Part shown: positions 1 through 9,336 of the stretch, one piece after another
How positions within the stretch are numbered: position 1 is the first letter of the stretch
Layout of the letters: each line of letters opens with the position of its first letter
Source: Gemmatimonadota bacterium
Lineage (GTDB): Bacteria; Gemmatimonadota; Gemmatimonadetes; Gemmatimonadales; GWC2-71-9
Assembly: GCA_025358055.1 (NCBI GenBank)
Contig: JANYKV010000002.1
Span: 1-49,286 of the forward strand
Length of the DNA stretch: 49,286 nt
Direction of reading: 5' to 3'
The notes under the pieces: model-generated
Seen by the model: the letters and a program-made list of their open reading frames with translations, nothing else
What the model was told of the DNA's origin: nothing
Databases searched by the model: none
Position numbers and translations under genes: made by a program

Positions 1-450
1 GTCGCGCGACACCGTTCCGATGCCGTCCCAGCCCGCGCGAGCGGGGCCAGCGTCGGCCATCTGGCGCACCGCTCCGCCGGCGTCGGCGTCGAGAAAGATG
101 CCATCCGGCCCGACAAACTTGAGGGCGTTCCATGCGATGGGGTTGTGGCTCGCCGTCAGGATGAGGCCGGCTCCTGCATGGTGGTGTTCGACCGCGAGCT
201 GCACGGTGGGGGTGGGTACGATGCCCAACTCGATCACGTCCACACCCACCGACATCAACCCCGCGGCGGCGGCATGGGCGAACATGGCCCCACTCGTCCG
301 AGCATCTCGGCCCAAGACCACGAGCGGTTTACCGCGGGCTTTCGCCCACGCGCCGAGGGCCGCGGCGTTGATCCCGACCAGTTCAGGCGTCAAGTCCGTC
401 CCCACGATGCCGCGCATCCCGGAGACACTGATCATCAGAGTGTTTGACAT
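1..450 (-). CDS. glmM: Phosphoglucosamine mutase / phosphomannomutase, N-terminal part (runs off the window)
   Basis: The reverse strand is open from an ATG at 450 to base 1, giving 150 residues of an alpha-D-phosphohexomutase. The N-terminus has the family pattern SVSGMRGIVG, and the catalytic phosphoserine loop TASHNP lies at about residues 110-115. The family moves phosphate between C1 and C6 of hexosamines or hexoses; GlmM feeds UDP-GlcNAc synthesis. The metal-binding loop and later domains are outside the window, so GlmM and phosphomannomutase (ManB) cannot be told apart firmly. It lies 26 bases downstream of the HD-GYP regulator on the same strand and may be co-transcribed with it. Confidence 0.85.
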   Translation of the reverse strand, partial: MSNTLMISVSGMRGIVGTDLTPELVGINAAALGAWAKARGKPLVVLGRDARTSGAMFAHAAAAGLMSVGVDVIELGIVPTPTVQLAVEHHHAGAGLILTASHNPIAWNALKFVGPDGIFLDADAGGAVRQMADAGPARAGWDGIGTVSRD

Positions 451-476
451 GGCGGGTAGCCGAGGGAAAAGGAGGA

Positions 477-1547
477 CTACACGCTGATCGGGAGTTTGGA
501 GAGGTCCGGGAACGCCCTCTGGAATGCCTGCACGACTTTGGGATCGAAGTGATTCCCGGCGCAGCGCTCGAGCTCTTCCATGGCCTCCCGGGGATCGCGT
601 GAAGGGCGATAGGCGCGGTTGGTGGTCATCGCGTCGAAGGCATCGACGACACAGGCAACTCGAGCGACCATGGGAATCGCCTCGCCCCGCAATTGATCGG
701 GAAAACCCGATCCGTCCAAGCGCTCATGGTGGAAGCGAACGATCTGCAGCACAATGGGATGTTCTCGCCGCAACGGTTCGAGAATCTCCTCCCCCTCCAC
801 GACGTGCTTCTTGATCTCGTCGAATTCCTCTTTGGTGAGCGCGCCCGGTTTGTTGAGGACCGCATCCCGGGTGCCGATCTTGCCGATATCGTGCAGTTCA
901 CCCCCGAGGCGAATCTGATCCAAGGTCGTGCCGGTGTATCCCAACATCAGCGCGGTCTTTACCGCATAGCGGCTCACCCGCTGGGAATGGCCCCGGGTAT
1001 ATTCGTCTTTCTTTTCCAGCATGCGCACCGCCATCTGGATCTGGCCGAGAAACTGCTCGCGGTTCTTTTCGTCCAGTTCGCGCACGCTGCTTTCCAATCG
1101 CTCCTGATAGCTCTGTTGCAGAAATCGGTTCTCGAGCACCAACCTCCGCTTCTCGAGCGCTTTGTCGACTCGAGCCCGTACTTCCTCGATCAGCACGGGC
1201 TTGGCCAGGTAATCGAAGGCCCCCTCGCGCAGGCATTCCACGGCCGAGGTAACGTCGGCGACACCGGTCAGCATGATGACAGCGATGTCGGGATAGCGGC
1301 GGCGCACCTCTCTGAGGAGGGTGATTCCGTCCATCTCCGGCATGTAAATGTCGCTAATGATCAGGGGAACCTCCCCCTGCTCTTCGAGGAAGGCGAGCGC
1401 GTCTCGGCCGGACGCGACTTCAACCCCAGCCATGCCCTGGGCTCGCATCACGCGGGCGAGCGTGTGACGAACCTGTTCGTCGTCATCCACGACCAGACAG
1501 CGGGCGGCCTCGGCAGGGCGGGCCGGCGGAGAGAGGAGATGGGCCAC
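477..1547 (-). CDS. Response regulator with HD-GYP domain (c-di-GMP phosphodiesterase type)
   Basis: This 356-residue protein joins an N-terminal receiver domain to a C-terminal HD-GYP domain, the RpfG-like architecture. Receiver residues are visible: acidic D21-D23, phospho-acceptor D66, T94 and K116. A helical linker (about 125-175) follows. The HD-GYP part has HD at 219-220 within ELHDIGK, and HHERLDGSGFP at 273-283. Family members hydrolyse cyclic di-GMP in response to phosphorylation by a histidine kinase. No kinase gene is adjacent, so the input is unknown. It is transcribed divergently from the Cys/Met enzyme gene and may lead the downstream mutase gene. Together with the GGDEF protein near 48 kb it points to c-di-GMP signalling. 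Confidence 0.93.
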   Translation of the reverse strand: MAHLLSPPARPAEAARCLVVDDDEQVRHTLARVMRAQGMAGVEVASGRDALAFLEEQGEVPLIISDIYMPEMDGITLLREVRRRYPDIAVIMLTGVADVTSAVECLREGAFDYLAKPVLIEEVRARVDKALEKRRLVLENRFLQQSYQERLESSVRELDEKNREQFLGQIQMAVRMLEKKDEYTRGHSQRVSRYAVKTALMLGYTGTTLDQIRLGGELHDIGKIGTRDAVLNKPGALTKEEFDEIKKHVVEGEEILEPLRREHPIVLQIVRFHHERLDGSGFPDQLRGEAIPMVARVACVVDAFDAMTTNRAYRPSRDPREAMEELERCAGNHFDPKVVQAFQRAFPDLSKLPISV

Positions 1548-1646
1548 GCTGAAAGCTAATCCAGGCCTACAATGCCAATCAACCGTTCGCTTGCCGCCAC
1601 CTCCGGCGCCCCGTTACGTTCCACGGTCCCCCACTCCAAAGCGCCT

Positions 1647-2819
1647 ATGACCCGAATCCGCGAACATGACCTCGATCACGCGCTGGCAACTCGTGCCGTC
1701 CATGCCGGCCAGGTAGACGATCCACTCGCGGGCGCTGTAATGACCCCGATTTATCAAACCTCGACCTATCGCCAAACCGCCATCGGGGAGCACAAGGGAT
1801 ATGAGTATGCCCGGACGCAGAACCCAACCCGTGAAGCGCTCGAACGCAATATCGCGAGCCTCGAAGGGGCGACCTACGGATTTGCGTTCGGATCCGGCCT
1901 CGCCGCAACCGATACCGTCCTCAAGCTCCTGAAATCCGGCGACCATGTGGTGTGCGGTGACAACGTGTACGGTGGTACCCACCGACTGATGGAGCGCGTG
2001 TATTCCGCGTTCGGGCTCAAGATCTCGTTTGTCGACATGCGGAATACTGCCAATATCGATCGAGCAATCACGCCCACCACCCGACTCGTCTACTGCGAAA
2101 CCCCTACTAATCCCATGATGTTTCTCGCCGACCTCTCCGCCATCGGCGACCTCACGCAAGCCCGAGGCCTGCTGTTCGTGGTGGACAACACCTTTGCGAC
2201 GCCGGTGTTCCAACGCCCTCTCACGCACGGCGCCAACATCGTCCTCCATTCCACCACCAAGTATCTGAATGGGCACAGTGACATGGTAGGCGGGATTTTG
2301 GTCACGAGTCGCGACGACCTCGCCGAGCGAATCGGGTTCCTTCAAAACGCTGCCGGCGGCGTGCCCGGCCCTATGGACTGCTGGCTCGCGCTCCGAGGCA
2401 CCAAGACTCTCCCGCTCCGGATGCGACAGCACGACGCGAACGGCCGCCAGTTAGCCGCGTGGCTCACCGAACAGCGACAAGTGACAAAAGTCTACTACCC
2501 CGGCCTGGCCTCTCACCCTCAACACGACCTCGCCAAGCGCCAGATGAGCGGCTTTGGCGGAATGGTTTCTTTCGACGTTGGGGAGGTCGGATTGGCTCAC
2601 CGGATTGCGAAGAGCACCAAAATTTTCGCGCTGGCTGAGTCTCTGGGTGGAGTGGAGAGTCTGATCGGACATCCGGCGTCGATGACGCATGCGTCGGTGC
2701 CCCCGGCGATGCGACAGGCGATGGGACTCACGGATAGCCTCATTCGTCTCAGTTGCGGCATCGAGGAAGCGGCGGACCTGATGGCGGATCTGGACGCGGC
2801 TTTCCACACCCGGGCCTAG
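1647..2819 (+). CDS. metB: Cystathionine gamma-synthase / beta-lyase family PLP enzyme
   Basis: This is a 390-residue Cys/Met metabolism PLP-dependent enzyme of trans-sulfuration. The PLP-binding lysine is K205 in HSTTKYLNGHSD; the aspartate that contacts the pyridine nitrogen is in VVDNTFATP (D180), and the ARTQNPT loop is present. An upstream in-frame ATG at 1572 would add 25 residues with no family similarity, so I place the start at 1647, where the conserved fold begins. The family includes MetB, MetC and cystathionine gamma-lyase, and sequence reading alone does not separate them. A second family member, resembling MetZ, lies at 23218-24399, so this one may serve the cystathionine route or reverse trans-sulfuration. 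The gene is monocistronic between a divergent and a convergent neighbour. Confidence 0.88.
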   Translation: MTRIREHDLDHALATRAVHAGQVDDPLAGAVMTPIYQTSTYRQTAIGEHKGYEYARTQNPTREALERNIASLEGATYGFAFGSGLAATDTVLKLLKSGDHVVCGDNVYGGTHRLMERVYSAFGLKISFVDMRNTANIDRAITPTTRLVYCETPTNPMMFLADLSAIGDLTQARGLLFVVDNTFATPVFQRPLTHGANIVLHSTTKYLNGHSDMVGGILVTSRDDLAERIGFLQNAAGGVPGPMDCWLALRGTKTLPLRMRQHDANGRQLAAWLTEQRQVTKVYYPGLASHPQHDLAKRQMSGFGGMVSFDVGEVGLAHRIAKSTKIFALAESLGGVESLIGHPASMTHASVPPAMRQAMGLTDSLIRLSCGIEEAADLMADLDAAFHTRA

Positions 2820-2850
2820 CCCGTGAGGAAAGGACGGCCGGCCGCGCGCC

Positions 2851-3924
2851 TCAAATCTTCACAAATTCGACCCGTCGATTGTTAGCCTTGCCGACCGCCG
2901 TATCATTCTTGTCTTCGGGCTGACTCTCACCCATACCATCCGTGGTCAACCGGGCCGCATCAATCCCAAACTCGGCCATCAGGGCGCTTTTGACCGACGC
3001 CGCTCTCCGCTTGGACAGATCCAGATTGGAAGCTGCTTCTCCATCGGAGTCGGTGTGGCCAATGATCTTCACTTTCAGATCCGCATTCTCCTTCAGTACG
3101 CCGGCGATATCCTTGAGAGTTCCGTACGACTCACCCCGAATCTTGTCGCTGTTCACGTCAAACAAGATTCCGTGCGTCACCAACTTCCCCTCCGTCACGA
3201 GTTTGTTGCGCGTGTCAGGCGCGCCGACGGCCAAGCGCACGTTGCTCATGTAGTACAGGAAATCAGGTCCAGCATCGTGCACGGAAAAAACGATGCTGTT
3301 GTACTTGGCGGTGGGCACCAATGCCTTGGGCACGTCCCAGACCTTCTGCTCATTGAAATACACCCGAACGCGTTCCTTCTGGCGCCAGACCGAGACGTGC
3401 ATCACGCCTCCGTTCTTCGACCCCCATGGCTCGCCTTGGACCTGGACGGCCGCTTCGCCCGTGCCGTCTTGTCTCCGGTCGGTGTTGGACACCCCGCGAG
3501 GGTGTGTCGTGAAGGTGAATCGATTGTTGGCCCCCTGCCACGCCGCCGGCTGCTTGACGTTTGCCAGTTCCGTGATGCTCGTGGAAATATCGGTTCCGTA
3601 CTTGAACGGATTGCTACCCAACAGATCAAACTCCAACGTGAAGTTCTCAGGCAATCCGCCTCCGATGTCCGGCACGAAGACACCACCTTTGCTGAACATC
3701 AGCCAGCGTCCAGGCTTCCCGTCTATGGTCACCACTTCGCCCGCCGCATTGGTATTCCAACCGGCCGGGAAGTCTCCCACGGCATCCGCCATGAAGTCAT
3801 GAACGACGACGACCTTCGCTCCCGGAACAAAATCGTACTTGCTGAAGGCCTTGATGCCCGTGGCATCCTGCGCCCGGAGTCCGGCGCTCGTGAGGAATGC
3901 GGCGGCGAAAATGATTCGTGTCAT
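2851..3924 (-). CDS. OmpA-family outer-membrane/peptidoglycan-binding protein
   Basis: This 357-residue secreted protein starts with a signal peptide (about residues 1-19, ending LRAQ). Its middle part, with stretches such as ENFTLEFDLL and RVRVYFNEQKVWDVP, resembles a lectin-like jelly-roll rather than the usual OmpA beta-barrel. The last 110 residues form an OmpA C-terminal domain with the HTDSDG loop and the NLDLSKRRA helix that contacts diaminopimelate in peptidoglycan. It probably tethers the outer envelope to the wall or binds a surface ligand; the ligand is unknown. An AGGAGGGGATC ribosome-binding stretch lies just upstream of the ATG at 3924. It converges on the metB-like gene. Confidence 0.88.
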   Translation of the reverse strand: MTRIIFAAAFLTSAGLRAQDATGIKAFSKYDFVPGAKVVVVHDFMADAVGDFPAGWNTNAAGEVVTIDGKPGRWLMFSKGGVFVPDIGGGLPENFTLEFDLLGSNPFKYGTDISTSITELANVKQPAAWQGANNRFTFTTHPRGVSNTDRRQDGTGEAAVQVQGEPWGSKNGGVMHVSVWRQKERVRVYFNEQKVWDVPKALVPTAKYNSIVFSVHDAGPDFLYYMSNVRLAVGAPDTRNKLVTEGKLVTHGILFDVNSDKIRGESYGTLKDIAGVLKENADLKVKIIGHTDSDGEAASNLDLSKRRAASVKSALMAEFGIDAARLTTDGMGESQPEDKNDTAVGKANNRRVEFVKI

Positions 3925-4387
3925 GATCCCCTCCTCCTGGAAATTGCGAGCCGACCGTCCGATGAATCGAGCTCCGTCGAGGATGCGGCGTCCCTCGCGA
4001 GACCCAAAAAAGAGCCTCGTTGGGCGCTGGGGTCAACCGGGGCGGAAAGGCCGACGACTTGGCAAAAGGAAGACGGCAAGAAAATGACGGCAAACTACGA
4101 CCGCCTCGTCCACCCCGTCCGTCCCGTCCCCAACGGGGGCGGGGATATATAGGGAACTACCTCGAACTTACGGGGGGGGGAATCAACGACCCGCGCTTGC
4201 ACATTCAGGGGCGACCGCTGCAGGTTAAGTAAAGGTTAGGCGTCAAGAGACACTATGCGAACCCATCTGTACCGCGGCATAAATCCAGCGCTTCACGCCG
4301 AGCTTCAGGGTGAGCTGCGCTCCAAGTCGATACAGCCCTTTGTGGCATCCGCTATCTACACCGCACTCCACTAAGCAGGAGACCACA
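3925..4387. other. Intergenic stretch with C/G-rich repeats
   Basis: These 463 bases separate the divergent OmpA-family and RCC1 genes, and I see no credible gene in them. They hold a pyrimidine-rich direct repeat (repeated CGTCC units around 4108-4132), a small CCCC-AAC-GGGG inverted repeat near 4130 and a run of nine G at 4172-4180. Promoters for both flanking genes must lie here, but I cannot place them with confidence. Confidence 0.5.
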
Positions 4388-5550
4388 ATGCCGCATCGGT
4401 TCGCGACAACCCAATTTACCGTCCCCGCCCTCCTCCTGGTTTCCGTGGCATGCAGTTCGAGCCCGTCTGGCCCCACTCCCGTGCCCGATACCAGTGTCTG
4501 GCGCACCATTGGCGCCGGAGACGCTCATGTCTGTGCCTTGGCAAAGACGGGACGTGCGTATTGTTGGGGCGACAATTCCTTTGGCGAGCTGGGCACCGGT
4601 GACTTCCTGCCAAGTTCAACCCCCGTCAAGGTCGGCGGCGGTTTGTTGTTCACCGGGGTGTCCGTAGGAAGTGGGCACACCTGCGGCGGTGTCGCAGACG
4701 GAACGCTGTGGTGTTGGGGGGTCAATTATGCTGGGCCGCTGAGCCTCGCCGACACGTCCGCGAGGAATGCGCCACTCCAGATCCAAAGCATACCCCCCTT
4801 CTCCTCGTTCGCCGCCGGAGGTCTGAGGACCTGCATCATCACCAACGACGTTCGCCTCGTTTGCTGGGGCCAGCGGCTCGATCGCGACCAGAATGGCTCC
4901 TTGCTCTACGGCCCGCAGCCGGTTCCCACGGAGTGCCGCTCTCGTTCACACCAGCGAGCACTGTCATTGGGGAGGTCCACCAGTGCGTCCTTTCCACCCG
5001 GGGCGGAGCTTATTGCTTTGGCATTGGTGTTTACGGCGATCTGGGTACCGGCTCAACCCTCTCCTCCGCCACACCGGTCGCCGTCGCAACGCCTACGACG
5101 TTTGCGCTGCTCGCGGCGGGCTCAGGTACGTCCTGCGGACTCAGCACCAACGGGTCCGCCTTCTGCTGGGGGATTAATGGCCATGGTGCGCTCGGCGACG
5201 GGACGACCACAACCCGCCTTGCTCCGGTGCCTGTGTCGGGCAACCATCATTTCACCGCGATCGCGACGGGAGAGGGACATACCTGTGGGATTGACTCCGT
5301 TGGCGTCGCCTGGTGTTGGGGCCTGAACGACTCGGGGCAGTTGGGAGACGGCACCACCACATATCGGCTGGTACCGGTGGTGGTACGCACTGCGCTGCGG
5401 TTCAAGTCGATTGTGACGGGTCCGTATTTTACGTGCGGACTTGCGTCCGATGCGGCGTATTGTTGGGGCGACAACCGATCAGGCGAGCTCGGCGACGGAA
5501 CGCAGACCAATCAGTCCTCACCGGTTCGGGTTCAGGATCCGCCGTCATGA
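4388..5550 (+). CDS. RCC1-repeat lipoprotein, interrupted by a single-base frameshift near 4930
   Basis: AGGAG at 4377-4381 precedes the ATG at 4388. The product opens with a lipoprotein signal (hydrophobic stretch then VSVAC, Cys at about 22). Seven RCC1-type units follow, each ending in a C-W-G or C-F-G motif (for example YCWGDNSFGELG), paired with a second Cys about 10 residues earlier, so a disulfide per blade is plausible. Units 1-3 are in one frame and units 4-7 in another. Restoring one G in the GG at 4930-4931 joins them smoothly as QPVPTGVPLSFT and gives a seven-bladed propeller of about 387 residues. The break is therefore a recent one-base deletion or a sequencing error. Bacterial RCC1 lipoproteins are usually surface exposed; the ligand is unknown. 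As written, translation from 4388 would end at 5326. Confidence 0.8.
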
Positions 5551-5603
5551 ACCGCCACGGGCTGCCACAGGGGTGGGTTGAGGAACGACGCCCTCCTCGG
5601 TCG

Positions 5604-8600
5604 TCAGAATTCAATCGACACGGTGCCGCTGACCGTCCGGAAGTGCGGATAGGTGAAGCCGTCGAAGCGGAACTGGAAGGGATTGCCCGCAACGCCGGAG
5701 ACCTCGGGGTCATAGCCTGAATACTTGGTGAACGTGGCCAAATTGCGCCCTACGAGGCCAAGGCGCACCATGGTGAGTTTCCCCAGCCCGATATGCCGGA
5801 GCGCGGCGTGTGAGAAGGTGTAGTCGATGGAAAGCTCCTTGAGCTTGACGTAGGTGCCCGATTCGACAAAGAAGTCGATGGCATTGAGGCCATTGTAGAA
5901 GGTGGCGTAGTACGTCTGGCTTTTTTGCGCCGCATCCGGTTTGCCCCGTTGGTCGTAGATGGCGTCCCGCGCCTCGAAGAAGGTCCACTGTCGAGTGCCG
6001 TTGTAAATGTTCCCGCCCTGAGACCAATCCACCACACCAGAGAGATGGAACCGGTTGATGCCCACCTGCGTGGCAAAGCTCAGGTTGAAATCGGGATTGG
6101 CGTCACCGATCTTCACCAGCGAGTTCCCGGTGGCATCCACGTAGAGCACCGGGCGCTCCGGGTTTGCCACTCCGACGCCGCGTCGGTGGTAGGCGCTCCT
6201 CCGGACGACGTACCCTTCCTCGTTCACGATGACGCTGTCAGGGCTCCATTGTCCTCCGGGGCCAGACTGCGCCCGCTTCGCGGGATCGTCGTACAGGTCG
6301 TTGATGGATCGCACCAGGCGGTTGCCGTACATGACGCCCAGCGGCTCATTCGCCGCAAGCAGGAAGGCATCGGCCTGTCCGCCACCGACACTCACCAGCT
6401 GTTTGGGCAACGACCAGGCGGTGATTTTCTGCCGCGTGCGATCCCCGGTGATGCTAAGCGTCCACTCGGTCCGGGGCCGGTTGAGGAGCCGCACGCCGAG
6501 GGCGAGTTCGTGGGTCGTGCCCTCGAGGGTTCCCGCGTTGACGAGCGTCGGAATGAAGCCAACCGGAGTCGATACGGTGCCGGCGTAACGTTGGTTCTCC
6601 GTTGTCTTCCGTGAGAAGGTGTACTCGAGGGCCCATCGCCCGTGTCCGAATTCGAGGTTGGTCCCAGCCTCGAATTCACCGGAGCGCGGCGACTTCGTTG
6701 TGGTACCACCCACCCCACTGAGCAGGGCGTCATCCAGCGAGTGAAACGATGGGCGGAGGCCGGCCGTGCCGTACGCGGCGCGTACCCGCCATTCATCGAC
6801 CCCGGGGAGTTGCAGGTCCTCGTTCAGCCGCCAGGCACCGGAGGCGCGGAAGAACGTTTGGTTGCCGCCGTCGCCGATGAAGAGCGTGCTCTTGTCCCGC
6901 CGAATGAGCCCGTCGACGATGTAGCGGTCGCGAACAACGAACGTGGAGGCGATGAACGCGCTGCGTACGTTGAACTCACTCGAAGAGGATTGGGTTGTCA
7001 TCGTACCAATCCCGTGGGCGCCGGTCTCCTCCACTACCTCTGCGCGGGCCGAGCGGGTTTCGGAGATGTAGCTGGCCTTGGTCGTATTGGTGACCTCACC
7101 AAGCGTGACCCGCGAAGTCAGGGACGCGGACCCATTATTGCCACTCCCGTCAAACGCGCTCAGCCGCGTGAACCCCGCCGATGGAGTGCCGATCGCGCTG
7201 AGGTAACCCTGGGGAGTCAGGTCCGTGAGGTCATCCGACTCGTGCTCGTGATTGTAGCTACCCTCGGCGGTGAGCCAATTCAATGGGCGCCACCGAACAC
7301 TGGCGCTGGCGATGAATCGGGTACGCTCGGCGGTGATCTGCCGATTCGCGAGTTCGTACAGAGGATTGGAGGCGTTCGCCATGCGATCAGGAATCAAGGC
7401 CCGATAGGGCGACCCGTCGGGGTTCTTCGCGAAGAGATCGACGCTCGGTTCAACGCTCAAGGCCGTGAAAAGTGGGGATCCCGGCCCCTGCTCGCCCTCG
7501 TGGTCGGTCGAGTTCCCGTAGAACGCGCTTCCCGAAAGCTCGAGGCGGTCGGTCAGCCGGTGGTCAACGTTCGCTCGGAAATTGCGGCGGCCAAACCCCG
7601 CCAACAACGCCAGGATTCCTTCGCTGTTTGTGTTCTGGAACGAGGCATTGAAATTGGTCTTTTCCTTCCGCCCGCCCACCGAAAAGTAGTTCGCATAGAA
7701 GATTCCAGATCCAAGGACATCGTCTTGGTGATTGCGGCAGACCAGATACGGATGTGAGGCAACGTCGCTGGTGTCCGGGATCCGGGCGCCCTGGGCGTTC
7801 CGCACAAAATCACCCGATGCGTCCACCTGAAACGCATGCGCGCACGATTGGGGAAGTCGCCTACCCAATGACGACGCACCGATCTCGTTCCTCACGGTCA
7901 CCCGGAGTTGATTCTCTGCCACCCGAGCCCCGCGTTTGGTGAACACCTGAATGACGCCGCTCGCCGCATCCGATCCGTAGATCGCCGAGCCCGCGGCGCC
8001 CTTCACGACCTCGATCCGCTCGACGTCTTCGCCGGCGATGTCGGCCACCGTCCCTCGCGTGATCGTTCCGTCGACAATTAAGAGGGGATCGGAGCTCCCT
8101 GAAATGGCCGTGGCAGAACGGAGACGGGTGGCCGGGCCGATGCCATCGTCCCCGTTGCCGGTAATGACTCGGACCCCGGGCAGCCGTCCCTGGAGGCTGG
8201 TGATCGCCGTCATACCCGGCGGGTCCTGAAGGTCACTCTCGTCCACTCTGCCAACCACAAATGACAGCTGATTGGCGGAGGTGATGTCGGCCACCCCCGT
8301 CGCGACCTTGTCGTTGCGGTGCAGCGGATTCGGCTTCAGGACGAACGACACCTCCAGTGGTCCGGATTGGAAACGTATCGTGCGCGATGCTGGGAAGTAC
8401 TCGGAGTGGCGGACAACCAGCGTGAGTATTTGCCGGTGGGTTCGCCCACCGCCCACCGTGATCGTGTAGGTGCCATCCACACGTGTGCTCGTCCTCCCGG
8501 GGAGTTCCACGAAGGCAATGTTCGCTCCACCGACAGGCACTCCCCCGTCGCTCGTCACTCGGCCGGAGACGGTCACTACTTGCGCACAACAAGGCAGCGG

Positions 8601-8651
8601 CCCGAGAACCAGCAGCGCCACACTGACTGCCGCAGGTAGGTGGCCTCGCAT
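5604..8651 (-). CDS. SusC/RagA-family TonB-linked outer-membrane receptor
   Basis: I start this 1015-residue protein at 8651 because GGAGG lies 8 bases upstream and a signal peptide (ending CCAQ) follows. The longer open frame back to 8840 lacks both. After the signal comes a carboxypeptidase-regulatory-like beta-sandwich (about 28-110), then a plug domain with LQGRLPGVRV, DPLLIVDG, IEVVKGAAGSAIYGSDAASGVI and a long beta-barrel ending in aromatic IEF. Such receptors import glycans, peptides or siderophore-like ligands using TonB energy. No SusD-type lipoprotein, hydrolase or regulator is beside it, so the substrate cannot be guessed. Expression is likely driven from the long upstream gap. It converges on the RCC1 gene with 53 bases between stops. 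Confidence 0.93.
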   Translation of the reverse strand: MRGHLPAAVSVALLVLGPLPCCAQVVTVSGRVTSDGGVPVGGANIAFVELPGRTSTRVDGTYTITVGGGRTHRQILTLVVRHSEYFPASRTIRFQSGPLEVSFVLKPNPLHRNDKVATGVADITSANQLSFVVGRVDESDLQDPPGMTAITSLQGRLPGVRVITGNGDDGIGPATRLRSATAISGSSDPLLIVDGTITRGTVADIAGEDVERIEVVKGAAGSAIYGSDAASGVIQVFTKRGARVAENQLRVTVRNEIGASSLGRRLPQSCAHAFQVDASGDFVRNAQGARIPDTSDVASHPYLVCRNHQDDVLGSGIFYANYFSVGGRKEKTNFNASFQNTNSEGILALLAGFGRRNFRANVDHRLTDRLELSGSAFYGNSTDHEGEQGPGSPLFTALSVEPSVDLFAKNPDGSPYRALIPDRMANASNPLYELANRQITAERTRFIASASVRWRPLNWLTAEGSYNHEHESDDLTDLTPQGYLSAIGTPSAGFTRLSAFDGSGNNGSASLTSRVTLGEVTNTTKASYISETRSARAEVVEETGAHGIGTMTTQSSSSEFNVRSAFIASTFVVRDRYIVDGLIRRDKSTLFIGDGGNQTFFRASGAWRLNEDLQLPGVDEWRVRAAYGTAGLRPSFHSLDDALLSGVGGTTTKSPRSGEFEAGTNLEFGHGRWALEYTFSRKTTENQRYAGTVSTPVGFIPTLVNAGTLEGTTHELALGVRLLNRPRTEWTLSITGDRTRQKITAWSLPKQLVSVGGGQADAFLLAANEPLGVMYGNRLVRSINDLYDDPAKRAQSGPGGQWSPDSVIVNEEGYVVRRSAYHRRGVGVANPERPVLYVDATGNSLVKIGDANPDFNLSFATQVGINRFHLSGVVDWSQGGNIYNGTRQWTFFEARDAIYDQRGKPDAAQKSQTYYATFYNGLNAIDFFVESGTYVKLKELSIDYTFSHAALRHIGLGKLTMVRLGLVGRNLATFTKYSGYDPEVSGVAGNPFQFRFDGFTYPHFRTVSGTVSIEF

Positions 8652-9336
8652 TGCCAAATCCTCCAAGGAGAGGACGTGTCCGGTTGACACGGGCGTGAAA
8701 GGAGACATTTGCCTCGGCCAGTGGCGTGGTCGTTGCTCGTGGATCAGCCACGATGCAAATACCCTGTAGGTACTGGCTGAGGGACGCCCCCCTGATTTGC
8801 GGAAGGCGCTCCAATCCCTCGAGAAGCCCAGCGACGTCATTCAGCGTACCTGGTACATCGAGGTTCGAGCAGGGCCCGGGCCGTACGCCACCCGGCCGTA
8901 AAACGGCTTCGGGTCCGCGCCTGCCAGCAGGGGGCCCCCAAGCCAGCGAGGGCCCCTTCGGGTGGAAGGGTATTGACGAAAGGAACGTCTTCGGACGTTA
9001 CCCAATTCTCCGAGAAGTTCAAGTTAGGAAAAACCCTTGGATGCTGAGCGGAGACCCACCCACAACAAGGTGTCACCCAGAGCTCAACCAAACGTCAACA
9101 TGCGGAGTGGTCAGCGGTTGGAACAACGCGGCCAATCGCGAGCGAACCGCTAGCCGGTCATACCGAGTCGAACGCCACTCACCGACACCAAGCGGGAAGC
9201 ACCTTTGCCCGAAAGAACCACCGGCAGCATCCCCCGCCCGGCCCAACCGTTGCCCTGCAGGTCCTTATCGGTTACACATTGAAACCCTCGGGTGACGCCG
9301 CCGTATGGGCCGATGTCCTCTAACCGTGAGTCCAGA
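8652..9336. other. Gene-free region between divergent SusC-like and M48 protease genes
   Basis: No reading frame here has coding character that I trust. The stretch contains a dyad in the 5' leader of the receptor gene (CGTGTC at 8675-8680 with GACACG at 8686-8691) and a perfect six-base stem with a TTCG tetraloop (8984-8999). Neither is followed by a T-run. It may hold regulatory sites or a small RNA, but nothing recognisable is visible. Confidence 0.45.

Noticed and set aside
5925-7757. Long plus-strand open frames antisense to the SusC-like gene
   Set aside because: They are shadow frames expected in GC-rich DNA with no recognisable domain.
8660-8840. Start of the SusC-like gene at 8840
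   Set aside because: The signal peptide and the GGAGG site fit 8651; the extra 63 residues would block secretion.
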